Positions 28,011 to 37,474 of a DNA stretch of 41,074 bases are shown here, in pieces. The stretch's first letter is position 1; each line of letters starts with the position of its first letter. The notes beneath the pieces are model-generated. The model searched no databases, had not been told where the DNA came from, and worked only from the letters and a program-made list of their open reading frames with translations. The stretch spans positions 1 to 41,074 of the forward strand of contig JAAYBZ010000037.1 of NCBI GenBank assembly GCA_012744445.1, given 5' to 3'. The position numbers were made by a program, and so were the translations under genes. This DNA comes from Myxococcales bacterium (GTDB lineage Bacteria > Myxococcota_A > Polyangia > Polyangiales > Houyiibacteriaceae).

Positions 28011-28919
28011 TCAGCGCCTCCGCCCGAGCAATTCCCGACGGTAGCGATCGAAGGTGCGCTTGCCCGCCTCGAGCCGCATGAGGGCCCCTTCGGCGATGTG
28101 CGGGACGAGCTCCGGCTGCGCGGTGACCACGGGGATGAGCGCCTCTTCCTTCCAGCCGCGCCAATGCGCGACGTCGATGGTGGCGTGGAGCTTGAAGTAC
28201 TGGAGCGCGTCGCCTGTGAGGCCAACCCGCTCGAGCGCTTCCACGACCTTCACCGCGCGGGTCGGCGCCGTGAGCTCGACGGCGCCGAGCGCGCCGAAGG
28301 AGTGCCACGCGTAGCGGCGGTTGCTCGCGAGCCCGGCGAGGAGGTTCCCGAGCGCGAGCGCCTCCCAGACCACGTCGCGCGGATCCGGCGAGGCTACGCC
28401 CGCGGCCTCGGCGAGCCTCGCGAGCATCGGCCCGTGCATCCCCTGTTCGCGCCCGCGGCCCATCTCGTCCCAGTAGTTGCGCGCGAGCTCGAGCTTGGCC
28501 GGCGTCGGGAGCCGCACCTGCGTGAGCGCGACGAGATCGTCGAAGCCCGCCTCGCCCGCGACCTCCTGCCGCAAGAACCACGTCACCTCCTCGCGCGTCG
28601 CCTCCTCGGCGAGGTAGTCGAAGAGCGGATCGAACTGCCCTGGGCCGTGCTCGCGAAGCGCGTCGAACCAAGCCGCAAAGGCGTGGGCCTCACGCGGCGC
28701 CGTACGGGCGCGCGAGGCCACGCGCAGCCGTTCTTCCTCGAGGAAACGCCCCTCGAGGAGCGCACGCTCCGCGTTCAGAAGGAGACGCTCGCGCCAATCG
28801 TCGGTCGGTACACCGGGGGAGAGCCGCTCGCGATGGAGCGCGTTGAGCTCCAGGTGGAGCTGCTTCGGTGAGCGCCCCTTCGGTGCCCACGCCCCCCTCG
28901 TTTCCGTCGATACGCCCAT
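28011..28919 (-). CDS. iron-containing redox enzyme family protein (haem-oxygenase-like fold)
   Basis: A 302-residue all-helical protein of the haem-oxygenase-like metalloenzyme superfamily. Probable metal ligands are Glu119 (FLRQEVAGE), Glu152 and His162 (NYWDEMGRG...MHG), Glu215 (AVELTAP), and His245, Asp249 and His252 in the hallmark FKLHATIDVAHWRGW. Members include non-haem di-iron oxidases such as UndA-type enzymes. The substrate here is unknown. The ATG is 51 bases after the methyltransferase stop, so it is probably the last gene of the leftward run. It is convergent with the OPX gene, with 6 bases between the stops. Confidence 0.8.
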   Translation of the reverse strand: MGVSTETRGAWAPKGRSPKQLHLELNALHRERLSPGVPTDDWRERLLLNAERALLEGRFLEEERLRVASRARTAPREAHAFAAWFDALREHGPGQFDPLFDYLAEEATREEVTWFLRQEVAGEAGFDDLVALTQVRLPTPAKLELARNYWDEMGRGREQGMHGPMLARLAEAAGVASPDPRDVVWEALALGNLLAGLASNRRYAWHSFGALGAVELTAPTRAVKVVEALERVGLTGDALQYFKLHATIDVAHWRGWKEEALIPVVTAQPELVPHIAEGALMRLEAGKRTFDRYRRELLGRRR

Positions 28920-28970
28920 GCTCTCGCCCCTCGTCCTCGCCGGCGGATGGTGCCGTCGACGTAGGGGTGA

Positions 28971-29909
28971 TCATCGGGCCGCGCGGCGCGCCCATAATCC
29001 CACGGCGGCGATGCGCTCCACACCTTCGTAGCCGGGCTCGTCGAGCGTCTCGCCGAAGACGTCGGGATCGAGCTCCTCGTAGTGCACGTCGAAGCCTTCG
29101 AGATCCTTCCGGATGGCGTCGAAGAAGACGTCGCGTCCGTCCACGATGGGAGCCCCCGTGTAGAGGAGGAGCGTCCCTCCCTCGGCGAGACGCGCGGCCG
29201 CTTCGCGCACGAGCCGCACCGAAATTGCTTCGCCGAACCGTCCTCCGCCGTGGCGGTACGCGCGCGCCGTGGGATCGCGGAGATAGGGCGGGTTCGCGAT
29301 CACCAGATCCGGGGCGCCATCGACCTCCGCGAGGAGGTCGCCGCCTCGGAGCTCGGCCGAGACGCCGGCGAGGCGCGCGTTGATCTCCGCGAACGCGAGG
29401 GCGCGAGGGTTTACGTCGGTGAGCACGAGCCGCTCGGCGGAGATCGCCTCGGCCGCGATGATCCCGCCCGCGCCCGTGCCCGCGCCCACGTCCACCACGT
29501 AGCGCGCGCGGGGCGCGTGCCGCGCGACGAAGGCGCAGAAGCGGTAGGTGTCGGGGCCGAAGAAGACGCTGTCGGCGCTCACCGTGGGGTAGGCCGAGTG
29601 CGTGAAGAGATGGCGCCCGAGCGTCGAGAAGCGGACCGTCGAGCGCAGGCGCCCGGATCCGTCGAGCTCACACGCGCGTGCCTCCACGAGCAGCTCGCGC
29701 ATGCGCGAAGGGAGCAGGCTCGGCTCGAAGGGCAGGTTCCACCCGAAGACGTCGCGGAGGTCTTCGGCCACGAGCTTTCTCGCGACGACGCGCGCGTGCG
29801 TGCTCGGCGTCGGCGTGACGAAGGCATAGCCCTGCGCCTCGAGCATCCGGCCGAGCGAAAAGAGCGCGTCGCGCTCGCGTCGCATCGCGGCGGCCGCGTC
29901 GCGCGTCAT
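28971..29909 (-). CDS. class I SAM-dependent methyltransferase (HemK/PrmC-like core)
   Basis: A 312-residue protein with motif I VDVGAGTGAGG (139-149), the acidic residue Asp165 after strand 2, and motif IV NPPY (206-209) in DLVIANPPYLRDP. NPPY points to methylation of a nitrogen in a protein glutamine, DNA or RNA base, as in HemK/PrmC and RlmG-like enzymes. The first 110 residues form a separate N-terminal region of unknown class. The target is not predictable. The ATG overlaps the UDP-glucose dehydrogenase stop (ATGA), so the genes are coupled, though their roles need not be linked. Confidence 0.85.
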   Translation of the reverse strand: MTRDAAAAMRRERDALFSLGRMLEAQGYAFVTPTPSTHARVVARKLVAEDLRDVFGWNLPFEPSLLPSRMRELLVEARACELDGSGRLRSTVRFSTLGRHLFTHSAYPTVSADSVFFGPDTYRFCAFVARHAPRARYVVDVGAGTGAGGIIAAEAISAERLVLTDVNPRALAFAEINARLAGVSAELRGGDLLAEVDGAPDLVIANPPYLRDPTARAYRHGGGRFGEAISVRLVREAAARLAEGGTLLLYTGAPIVDGRDVFFDAIRKDLEGFDVHYEELDPDVFGETLDEPGYEGVERIAAVGLWARRAAR

Positions 29910-31213
29910 CCGTGCGTCCCGATGCCCTCGTACTCGAAGCCCATCTCGCTCGGGTGGTAGGCGGTCCAGATGTTCCTCCCGTCGATGAGGAGCGGCCGCG
30001 CGAGGATCGACGCGAGCCGCTCGAAGTCGGGGTTCTGATAGGGGCGCCACTCGGTGACGAGCACGAGCGCGTCGGCGCCCTCGGCGGCCTTGTAGGGATC
30101 CTGCGCGTACTCGATGCGATCCCCGAAGACCTCGCGCGTCCGATCGAGCGCCTGTGGGTCGTGCGCCACCACGCGCGCGCCTTCGGCGAGGAGGTTCTCG
30201 ATGAGCATGAGGGCCGGCGACTCGCGCACGTCGTCGGTGCTGGGCTTGAACGCCGTGCCCCAGATGGCCACGCGCTTGCCGCGCAGGTCGTCCTCGAACT
30301 TCGCGCGGAGCTTCCGCGTGAGCACGCCGCGCTGCCGTTCGTTCACGCGGTGCGTGGCCGCCGCGAGCTCGAGCTCCACGCCGTAGTCGTGCCCGGTGTG
30401 GACGAGCGCCTGCACGTCCTTGGGGAAGCACGAGCCCCCGTACCCCGGGCCGGCGTAGAGGAACTTGCTCCCGATGCGGCTGTCGCTCCCGACGCCCTTG
30501 CGCACCTGGTGGATGTCGGCGCCCACGCGCTCGCAGAGCGCCGCGATCTCGTTCATGAAGGAGATGCGCATCGCGAGCATCGTGTTCGCCACGTATTTCG
30601 TGAGCTCCGCGCTCTCGGGGGACATCCAGACGATGCGGCTCTGCTGGAGCGTCACGGGATGGTAGAGCCGCTCGATCACGCGACGCGGGAAGGCTTCTCC
30701 GTCGTGGATGCCCACCACGATCCGATCCGGGCGCATGAAGTCGGAGACCGCCGCGCCTTCCTTGAGGAACTCGGGGTTGGAGACGACGTGGATCTTCACG
30801 GCCGCGTCGCGCACGAGGCGCCGCACGCGCGCGTTGGTGCCCACGGGCACCGTGCTCTTCAAGACGAGCACGCACTCGCGCCTCGCGTGCTCGGCCACCG
30901 TGAGCGCCACCTCGTCGACCGCCGAGAGATCGGCGCCGCCGTCGCGCCGCGAAGGCGTGCCCACGGCGACGAAGACGGCGAGCGCGTCACCGATGGCCGA
31001 AGGCAGATCCGTGACGAAGCGCAGCCGCCCCGCGGCGAGGTTCCTCCGCACGATCTCCTCGAGGCCGGGCTCGAAGATGGGCGAGACGCCCCGGTTCGCC
31101 GCGGCGACCTTGGCCTCGTCGGCGTCGACGCAGACCACGTCGTGCCCCGTCTCCGCCAGGCAAGCGCCGGTGACGAGCCCTACGTAGCCGGCGCCGACCA
31201 TGCAGATGTTCAT
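29906..31213 (-). CDS. ugd: UDP-glucose 6-dehydrogenase
   Basis: A 435-residue cytoplasmic enzyme oxidising UDP-glucose to UDP-glucuronate with two NAD. The Rossmann motif VGAGYVG is at 6-12, the conserved NPEFLKEG at 146-153, Lys206 and Asn210 are in place, and the catalytic Cys262 is in GYGGSCFPKD. Length is normal for the bacterial family. A related UDP-sugar dehydrogenase is possible but the motifs fit Ugd well. UDP-glucuronate is a common precursor of acidic exopolysaccharides. The gene lies downstream of a sugar nucleotidyltransferase and close to the polysaccharide export genes, which suggests it supplies that polymer. Confidence 0.93.
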   Translation of the reverse strand: MNICMVGAGYVGLVTGACLAETGHDVVCVDADEAKVAAANRGVSPIFEPGLEEIVRRNLAAGRLRFVTDLPSAIGDALAVFVAVGTPSRRDGGADLSAVDEVALTVAEHARRECVLVLKSTVPVGTNARVRRLVRDAAVKIHVVSNPEFLKEGAAVSDFMRPDRIVVGIHDGEAFPRRVIERLYHPVTLQQSRIVWMSPESAELTKYVANTMLAMRISFMNEIAALCERVGADIHQVRKGVGSDSRIGSKFLYAGPGYGGSCFPKDVQALVHTGHDYGVELELAAATHRVNERQRGVLTRKLRAKFEDDLRGKRVAIWGTAFKPSTDDVRESPALMLIENLLAEGARVVAHDPQALDRTREVFGDRIEYAQDPYKAAEGADALVLVTEWRPYQNPDFERLASILARPLLIDGRNIWTAYHPSEMGFEYEGIGTHG

Positions 31214-31274
31214 GCCCCCTCATACGCGCGCGGGGGACGTTCCGTCCCCAGGAGGCGCCGCGAGGAGGGCGTGG

Positions 31275-32159
31275 TCAGATTGGGAGGATGGTGCGGGGCG
31301 TGAGGATGGCGTCTTGGAGGCGGCCCTCGGGGACCACGACGTCGGGCCAGACGATGCAGCGCCGGAGCACCGCCCCGCCCGGCACCACGGCGCGCGCGCC
31401 TACGTAGCTCTCTTCGATCACGGCGCCGGGCGCCACCTGGGCCTCGGGCGAGACGCGGGGCTCGCCCTCGTGCCCACGGCCGAAATGCGCGGCGAAATAG
31501 GCCGCGGGTGTCCCGAGATCGGCGAAGGGGGCGTCGTCGACGTGGGCGAGGACGCGCGCGCCCTCGGCGAGCCAGCGCACGTAGCCCTCGCGGATCACGC
31601 AGCCCACGCGCGGGAGCGCGCCGAGCGCCTCGGGCGAGAGGAGGTGCACGCCCGTGAAGGCGAAGCGCGTGAGCCCGCGGGCGGGCGGATCCGCGCTCAA
31701 GATGGCGCGCACGCGGCCTTCGACGTCGACGTCGATGGTCCCCGGCGCGCTCCCGTCGACGCGGCGGACGAGGAGGGTGGCGAAGGGGCGGTGGGCCTCG
31801 TGGAAGGCCACCGCTTGCGAGAGATCGGCCTCGTAGAGCACGTCGCCGTTGAAGACGAGCAGCGGCTCGGCGCTCCCGCCGAAGGCCTTGTGGATGCCGC
31901 CGCCGGTACCGAGCACCTCGTCCTCGATCGAGAACGCGAGGCGCATCTCCTCGGGCGCGTCCTCGCGGAGCACCCGCTCGAGGATCTCGGGGAGGGGGTG
32001 CGCGTTCACGACCGCCTCACGGATCCCTGCGCGCGCCATCGCGCGGAGCCCCTCGCCGCCGAGCGTGCGCAGGCGGAAGGGCATGGCGGGCTTGGGACGC
32101 TCGTGCGTGAGCGGCCGAAGCCGCGTGCCGAGCCCCGCCGCGAGGAGCATGCCCTTCAT
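31275..32159 (-). CDS. sugar nucleotidyltransferase (mannose-1-phosphate guanylyltransferase/RmlA-like)
   Basis: A 294-residue enzyme that joins a sugar-1-phosphate to an NTP. Visible are the nucleotide loop LAAGLGTRLRPLT (6-18), the catalytic-site Lys in ERPKPAMP, GTGGGI (84-89) and the metal-binding FNGDV (103-107). From about 230 the sequence becomes a left-handed beta-helix-type tail (VSPEAQVAPGAVIEESYVGA). It is close to mannose-1-phosphate guanylyltransferase and to MurNAc-1-P uridylyltransferases; the nucleotide and sugar cannot be settled by eye. It sits 37 bases after the PP2C gene and 61 bases before ugd on the same strand. Confidence 0.85.
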   Translation of the reverse strand: MKGMLLAAGLGTRLRPLTHERPKPAMPFRLRTLGGEGLRAMARAGIREAVVNAHPLPEILERVLREDAPEEMRLAFSIEDEVLGTGGGIHKAFGGSAEPLLVFNGDVLYEADLSQAVAFHEAHRPFATLLVRRVDGSAPGTIDVDVEGRVRAILSADPPARGLTRFAFTGVHLLSPEALGALPRVGCVIREGYVRWLAEGARVLAHVDDAPFADLGTPAAYFAAHFGRGHEGEPRVSPEAQVAPGAVIEESYVGARAVVPGGAVLRRCIVWPDVVVPEGRLQDAILTPRTILPI

Positions 32160-32196
32160 GACGCCGACGATAGCGGAGCGAGCGCGTGCGGGCGAA

Positions 32197-32976
32197 TCAG
32201 CCGACGCCCATGACCTTGGCGAGCACGACGGTGATGTTGTCGGGGCCGCCGTTGTCGTTGGCCTTCTGGATGAGCTTCTGCGAGGCCGTCTTGAGGTCGG
32301 GGTAGGTCATGAGGATCTCGAGGATCTCCTCGTCCGACGCAGGCCCCGCGAGGCCGTCGCTGCAGATCACGTAGATGTCGCCCGGCTGCGGCTTGTCGAG
32401 GAGCGTGTCGACCTTGACCGTGTCCTTCATGCCGAGCGCCCGCACGATGATGTTCTTGTGCGGGAAATTCGCGATCTCCTCCGGCGTGAGCCGCTTCATC
32501 TTGATGTAGTCGTTGAGGAGCGAGTGGTCCTCGGTGAGCTGCTCGAGCTGGTTGTTCCGGAAGCGGTACACCCGCGAGTCGCCCACGTGCGCGAGGAGCA
32601 CGCCTTCTTCGACGACGAGGATGCTGGCGAGCGTGGTGCCCATGCCGCGGAGTCGGGGATCCCGCTGCGCAGCCTCGTAGATGCGGAGGTTGGCGAGCTT
32701 GATGCTCGTGATGAGCCGGTTCTCCTCGTAGCCCCGGCTCTTGTCCATCTTGTAGGGCCAGGTGGCCTCCGGATCGTTGGCGGTCGCCGCGAAGAAGTCC
32801 CGGAGCGTCTCGATGGCCATGCGGCTCGCCACCTCGCCCGACGCGTGACCGCCCATGCCGTCGGCCACCACGTAGAGGTTGTGGTCGTCGATGACCATGA
32901 AGCTGTCCTCGTTCACCGAGCGCTTCTTGCCGACGTCCGTATCACCGATCGCGAGAACTCGAGCCCGAGATGCCAT
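32197..32976 (-). CDS. PP2C-type serine/threonine protein phosphatase
   Basis: A 259-residue PPM/PP2C phosphatase like PrpC/Stp, which removes phosphate from Ser/Thr of proteins using two Mn or Mg ions. Metal and catalytic motifs are present: RSVNEDSF (19-26), VADGMGGHASGE (37-48), GTTLASILV, HVGDSRVYR, TEDHSLL, CSDGL and the C-terminal GGPDNITVVL. There is no membrane segment. The matching kinase is not in the window. The ATG at 32976 is chosen because the sequence before it is not protein-like. Confidence 0.93.
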   Translation of the reverse strand: MASRARVLAIGDTDVGKKRSVNEDSFMVIDDHNLYVVADGMGGHASGEVASRMAIETLRDFFAATANDPEATWPYKMDKSRGYEENRLITSIKLANLRIYEAAQRDPRLRGMGTTLASILVVEEGVLLAHVGDSRVYRFRNNQLEQLTEDHSLLNDYIKMKRLTPEEIANFPHKNIIVRALGMKDTVKVDTLLDKPQPGDIYVICSDGLAGPASDEEILEILMTYPDLKTASQKLIQKANDNGGPDNITVVLAKVMGVG

Positions 32977-33056
32977 GGAAATCCTGATCCCTGATGCCCC
33001 CCCGAGGGAGCCAAGAGCTGGCGGCGAGCCTATCGCCCGGCCCTCCGTCGCGTCAA

Positions 33057-33878
<822 letters not shown>

Positions 33879-33995
33879 GGGTGCCGAGTATCGCAGCGCG
33901 GGTCCGCGTTCAAGCGCCCCGAGATCGCGCGGGCTCGAGCCTTTCGTTCCCACGCGAGGACGTCTATCGTGGTGGGAAGGCCCAAGGCCTCATCG

Positions 33996-35747
33996 ATGAA
34001 CGAGCTCCGCGAGCGTCATAGCCCGGCCCTGCGCATCCTCGCGCGTGGCCTCCGGGGAGAGCCGGAGGCGCTCCGCGTCGAGCTCGGCCTCGCCCAGCGC
34101 GCGAGCGATCGCGACGTCGCCCGGATGACGGCGCGGCTCGCCTCGGCCGAGGTCCTCGCGGCGCTCGAGGCGCCCGCACACCACCTCACGGATCCGCGGC
34201 CGCCTCGTGTGGCGCGGAGCGCGCGCACGGGCGACACCTCGCTCCTCGGTCGGCTCGAGGTGGACGCCGAAGCCGAGCTCGAAGCGCTCGACGACCCGCG
34301 CACGCTCGCGCTCACGCTCCGCGCGGGCTCGACGCACCTCCGCCGCGCGACCATCGATCGGCTCGCGCGCCTCGCGTCGCAGGGGAGGGTCTCGTCCGAG
34401 ACGGCCTTCCAGCTCGAGGGCGAGCTCGCGTCGCTCCGGGATGCCGCGCTCGAGCATCGTCTCCGAAAGGTGATCGCGGGCTTCCGCGGGACGTCCAGCC
34501 GCCGCATCGTCGAGGAAGAAGACGAGGTGTGCGCTCGGCTCGTCACGGAGCTATCGCGCGACGTCACGGCCTTCTGGCAAGGCGAGCGCGAGACGGAACC
34601 CGTCACCGAGCTCTCCGCCGAGCACCGCGCGCTCCTCCTGCTCCGGCTCCGCGACGCCCCCGACGCCGTCGCACGGCACGTGGGCGCCGTCGTCGAAGGC
34701 GGCGACGGCGTGGTGAGCCTCGAGGCCCGGCGCGGGCTCATCGAGTCGCTTCGTCACGCCGACGATCGCCGGCTCGTCCCGAGCCTCATCGCCGTCGTGG
34801 AGTCCGCGGCGCCCGAGCTCGCGCTTCCCGCCGCGCGCGTGCTCGGACGCATGGCCGATCCACGCGCCACCTCGGCGCTCCGATCCGCGTTCCACCGCAC
34901 CATCGAGGAGTCGCACCGCGCCGTGGTGGCCGGCGCGCTCGGCTTCGCGGGCGATCCGCGCGGCGCGGAGGTCGTGCGGGCCATCTTCCGCACGAGCGCC
35001 GATGCCAAGGCGCGCGGCGCCGCGCTCGAGGCGCTCGAATCCCTCGGCAACCCCGACGACGCGCTCCGCGTCGCGGAGGCCTTCGCGACGTTCTCGCCGC
35101 GCGATCTCCCCATCGCCGTCTACGTCGTCGGCCGCATCGGCGACTCGCGCGCGCTCCCGCTCCTCGCCGAGCTCGAGCGAAGCGCGAAGGACCCCTCGGT
35201 CCGCGTCGAGATCGAAGAAGCGCGACGCACGATCCACGCGCGCCTCGAGCTCCGCGGCGAGCTCCCCGCGAGCGACGAGGTCGTCGACGTGGTGGTCGCC
35301 CCCGAGACCATCGCCAAGGGCCCCATCGTCCGGCAGTTCGTCGGTTTCCGGCACTACCTCATGGGCATGTTCTTCCTCGCGCTGGGGCTCCGCGAGCGCG
35401 CCATCGGGCGATTCCACGCGTCCGCCGAGGTGCTCGGTTGGTGGGCGATCCCGCTCATCTCCATCGGGGCCATCTACGCCAAACAAGGCGACTACGGCCA
35501 AGCGCTCGCGGCCTATCGCCGCGCCCTCGAGCGAGAGCCGGGGCGGGTGCAGGCCAACGCGATCACGATGCGGCTCCTCTCGCGCTGCTTCCTACGGCGC
35601 GCCGAGCAGCTCATCAAGGAAGGCCGCCGGGAGATCGCGCTCGGGCTCGTGAGCGAGGCGATGCGGCTCGATCTGCGCAAGGCGCCTTCGGTGATCCGCT
35701 TCGAGCTCGCGCGCCTCGAGCGCGCCCTGAAGCGAGGTGAGGCGTGA
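33996..35747 (+). CDS. HEAT-repeat protein with C-terminal TPR
   Basis: A 583-residue, probably cytoplasmic protein. Residues 1-200 are helical and charged without a known domain. About 210-430 is a series of HEAT-like repeats (LIESLRHADDRRLVPSLIAV, AARVLGRMADPRATSALRSA, GALGFAGDPRGAEVVRAIF, VGRIGDSRALPLLAELE). The C-terminal 110 residues hold a hydrophobic stretch (FRHYLMGMFFLALGLRERAI) and a TPR (GAIYAKQGDYGQALAAYRRA). It probably acts as a protein-binding scaffold. The stop overlaps the next start by GTGA, so the two products are likely to work together. Confidence 0.75.
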   Translation: MNELRERHSPALRILARGLRGEPEALRVELGLAQRASDRDVARMTARLASAEVLAALEAPAHHLTDPRPPRVARSARTGDTSLLGRLEVDAEAELEALDDPRTLALTLRAGSTHLRRATIDRLARLASQGRVSSETAFQLEGELASLRDAALEHRLRKVIAGFRGTSSRRIVEEEDEVCARLVTELSRDVTAFWQGERETEPVTELSAEHRALLLLRLRDAPDAVARHVGAVVEGGDGVVSLEARRGLIESLRHADDRRLVPSLIAVVESAAPELALPAARVLGRMADPRATSALRSAFHRTIEESHRAVVAGALGFAGDPRGAEVVRAIFRTSADAKARGAALEALESLGNPDDALRVAEAFATFSPRDLPIAVYVVGRIGDSRALPLLAELERSAKDPSVRVEIEEARRTIHARLELRGELPASDEVVDVVVAPETIAKGPIVRQFVGFRHYLMGMFFLALGLRERAIGRFHASAEVLGWWAIPLISIGAIYAKQGDYGQALAAYRRALEREPGRVQANAITMRLLSRCFLRRAEQLIKEGRREIALGLVSEAMRLDLRKAPSVIRFELARLERALKRGEA

Positions 35748-36961
35748 CCGCGCCGCCGCGCATCCAGATCGTGCGCTTCCCCGACGAGCCCACGGGCGGT
35801 TCCCGCCCGCGCGTCCGGCGGCTCACGGCCGAGATCGAGATCGACGGTCGCGCCGAGCTCGTGGCGGTCCTCGAGGACGAGCGAGGCCTCCGCGCCGTCT
35901 CGAGCGATGGGGCTACCGATGGCCCGTACGTCGCCGCGGCCCTCGAGCTCTTCCGCGACGTCTTCGAGCAGCGGGGTGGCGAGCCCACCGCCGCGCACGT
36001 CACGGAGAAGCCCGCGCCGTCGCCGCGCGACGAGCTCCGCAACGCCGTCGACGAGCTCGTCACGGCCGCGGTGCGCGCCGGCATCGACAGCGCGCGCACC
36101 GCGCCGGCCTTCAAGCTCGCCTGCGATTCGCTCGTGCGGCTCACCGCGCGCATGCCCGCGCTCGGCCTCGAGCGATTCCTCGGCCGCCTCAAGAACGCGG
36201 TCGAATTCGGCGACGTGGAGGAGTGCGCGATGCTCCTCGGCGGGGCCACGCAGCTCGTCGCCGATCTCGCCGAAGAGACGCCCTCCGAGCGCGCGCTCGA
36301 GCGCATCTTCGGGTGGGCGGCGCTCCCGGGGTTCCCGGCGTGCGAGACACCGCTCTACGAGCACGACTTCGTCGAGCTCGGCCGCGAGTGGGTGGCCGGC
36401 GTCTCGCGCGCCGCGCTCGAGCGGCGATACCTCGTCGAGCTGGGCTCGGGGCGCATCTACCGCGAGATCGTGCGCGGCGGGCGCGGCGCATCGGTAGGGC
36501 CGTCGCCGCGCTTCTTGCGCGCCGGCCTCGCCATCGCGGGCGCCGGCGCGGTGCCGCCCACGCTCAAGCTCCTGCAATACGAGGTCTCGCCCGAGGTTCC
36601 CACGCACGCCATGGAGGCGCTCGCCGCGCACGCGCACGCCGACGTCGGCGCGCTCGTGGAGGTCTTCCGCGCCGCCCACGCCGAGGCCCCAGGGCAAGCG
36701 GAGCCATTCGTGCTCTTTTCACCCGCTAGGGTGATCTTCGAGGACGGCTCCGGATCGCTCGTCGACGGGGCAGGGCGCTACCTCCCGCTCGCGTCCTCCG
36801 AAGGTCTCGAGCTCGACGCGGCGCTCCGGCGCGAATGCGACGACCAGGTGCCGTGCGTCGTCGCGGGCCGCCTCTTCCTCTCCTCGGGCGGGCTCATCCT
36901 CCGGCCGTTCGCGGTGCTCCTGGGCGACGGCCCCGCCGCGCGCCTCACGCGGCTCCGATGA
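35744..36961 (+). CDS. protein of unknown function coupled to the HEAT/TPR protein
   Basis: A 405-residue protein from a GTG start overlapping the upstream stop. The first 70 residues look like a small beta domain (IQIVRFPDEPTGG, AEIEIDGRAELVAVLEDERG). Residues 90-330 are helical and look HEAT-like in places (AAHVTEKPAPSPRDELRNAV, MEALAAHAHADVGALVEVFR). The end is again beta-rich (PARVIFEDGSGSLVDGAGRY, LPFAVLL-type strands). There is no signal peptide or membrane segment. I recognise no family. Confidence 0.65.
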   Translation: MTAPPRIQIVRFPDEPTGGSRPRVRRLTAEIEIDGRAELVAVLEDERGLRAVSSDGATDGPYVAAALELFRDVFEQRGGEPTAAHVTEKPAPSPRDELRNAVDELVTAAVRAGIDSARTAPAFKLACDSLVRLTARMPALGLERFLGRLKNAVEFGDVEECAMLLGGATQLVADLAEETPSERALERIFGWAALPGFPACETPLYEHDFVELGREWVAGVSRAALERRYLVELGSGRIYREIVRGGRGASVGPSPRFLRAGLAIAGAGAVPPTLKLLQYEVSPEVPTHAMEALAAHAHADVGALVEVFRAAHAEAPGQAEPFVLFSPARVIFEDGSGSLVDGAGRYLPLASSEGLELDAALRRECDDQVPCVVAGRLFLSSGGLILRPFAVLLGDGPAARLTRLR

Positions 36962-36978
36962 ACCCTGACCGCTCGGTC

Positions 36979-37007
36979 TTGACCTCGGCCGGAAAGCCGA
37001 CACAAAT
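36979..37007 (+). promoter_or_regulatory. possible promoter for the B12-binding gene
   Basis: TTGACC (36979-36984) and ACAAAT (37002-37007) are spaced by 17 bases. The -35 is good and the -10 is poor, and the start would lie almost at the ATG (37017), giving a leaderless or near-leaderless transcript. Confidence 0.25.
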
Positions 37008-37016
37008 GAGGCTCCC

Positions 37017-37421
37017 ATGAGCGAGAACATCCGCATCCTCGTCGCCAAGCCCGGCCTCGACGGCCACGACCGCGGGGCCAAGGTCGTCGCGCGTACGCTC
37101 CGCGACGCTGGCTTCGAGGTGATCTACACGGGCCTCCACCAGACGCCGGAGATGATCGCGGCGAGCGCCGTGCAGGAAGACGTCGACGCGGTGGGTCTCA
37201 GCGTGATGTCGGGCGCGCACAACACGCTCTTCCCGGCCGTGATGGACGCGCTCGCCGCGCGCGGCGCGAGCGACATCCTCGTCTTCGGCGGCGGCATCGT
37301 CCCCGAGGAAGACCGCGCGGCGCTCCGCGCGCGTGGCGTGGGCGAGATCTTCACGCCGGGCACGCCGCTCGAGGCCATCGTCGAGTGGGTCCGCGCCCAC
37401 GTGAAGCCCAAGTCCATCTGA
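37017..37421 (+). CDS. cobalamin-binding subunit, methylmalonyl-CoA mutase C-terminal type
   Basis: A 134-residue stand-alone B12-binding domain. It has the Asp-x-His-x-x-Gly motif as DGHDRG (His17 would be the lower cobalt ligand), the Ser of the SxL segment in [13 protein letters not shown], and the Gly-rich [15 protein letters not shown]. In the family this small subunit pairs with a large acyl-CoA mutase subunit to rearrange methylmalonyl-, isobutyryl- or ethylmalonyl-type CoA esters. No large subunit is in the window, so the substrate is open. It starts 55 bases after the preceding gene. Confidence 0.9.
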   Translation: MSENIRILVAKPGLDGHDRGAKVVARTLRDAGFEVIYTGLHQTPEMIAASAVQEDVDAVGLSVMSGAHNTLFPAVMDALAARGASDILVFGGGIVPEEDRAALRARGVGEIFTPGTPLEAIVEWVRAHVKPKSI

Positions 37422-37474
37422 GCCCACGTCCAGAAGGGCTTCGTCGCGTGCACCGGCCGGGATAGGCTCGCCGC

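Noticed and set aside
29912..31303. A 463-residue plus-strand open frame opposite ugd
   Set aside because: Antisense shadow; the opposite strand has all UDP-glucose dehydrogenase motifs.
33978..33990. Small inverted repeat AGGCC-caa-GGCCT before the HEAT-repeat gene
   Set aside because: Only 5 bp of stem in GC-rich DNA, which is expected often by chance; no support for an operator.
37006..37020. A five-codon upstream frame (ATG AGG CTC CCA TGA) overlapping the B12-binding gene start
   Set aside because: Its ATGA overlap with the true start is suggestive, but it has no ribosome binding site and is too short to judge. Chance is the simpler explanation.
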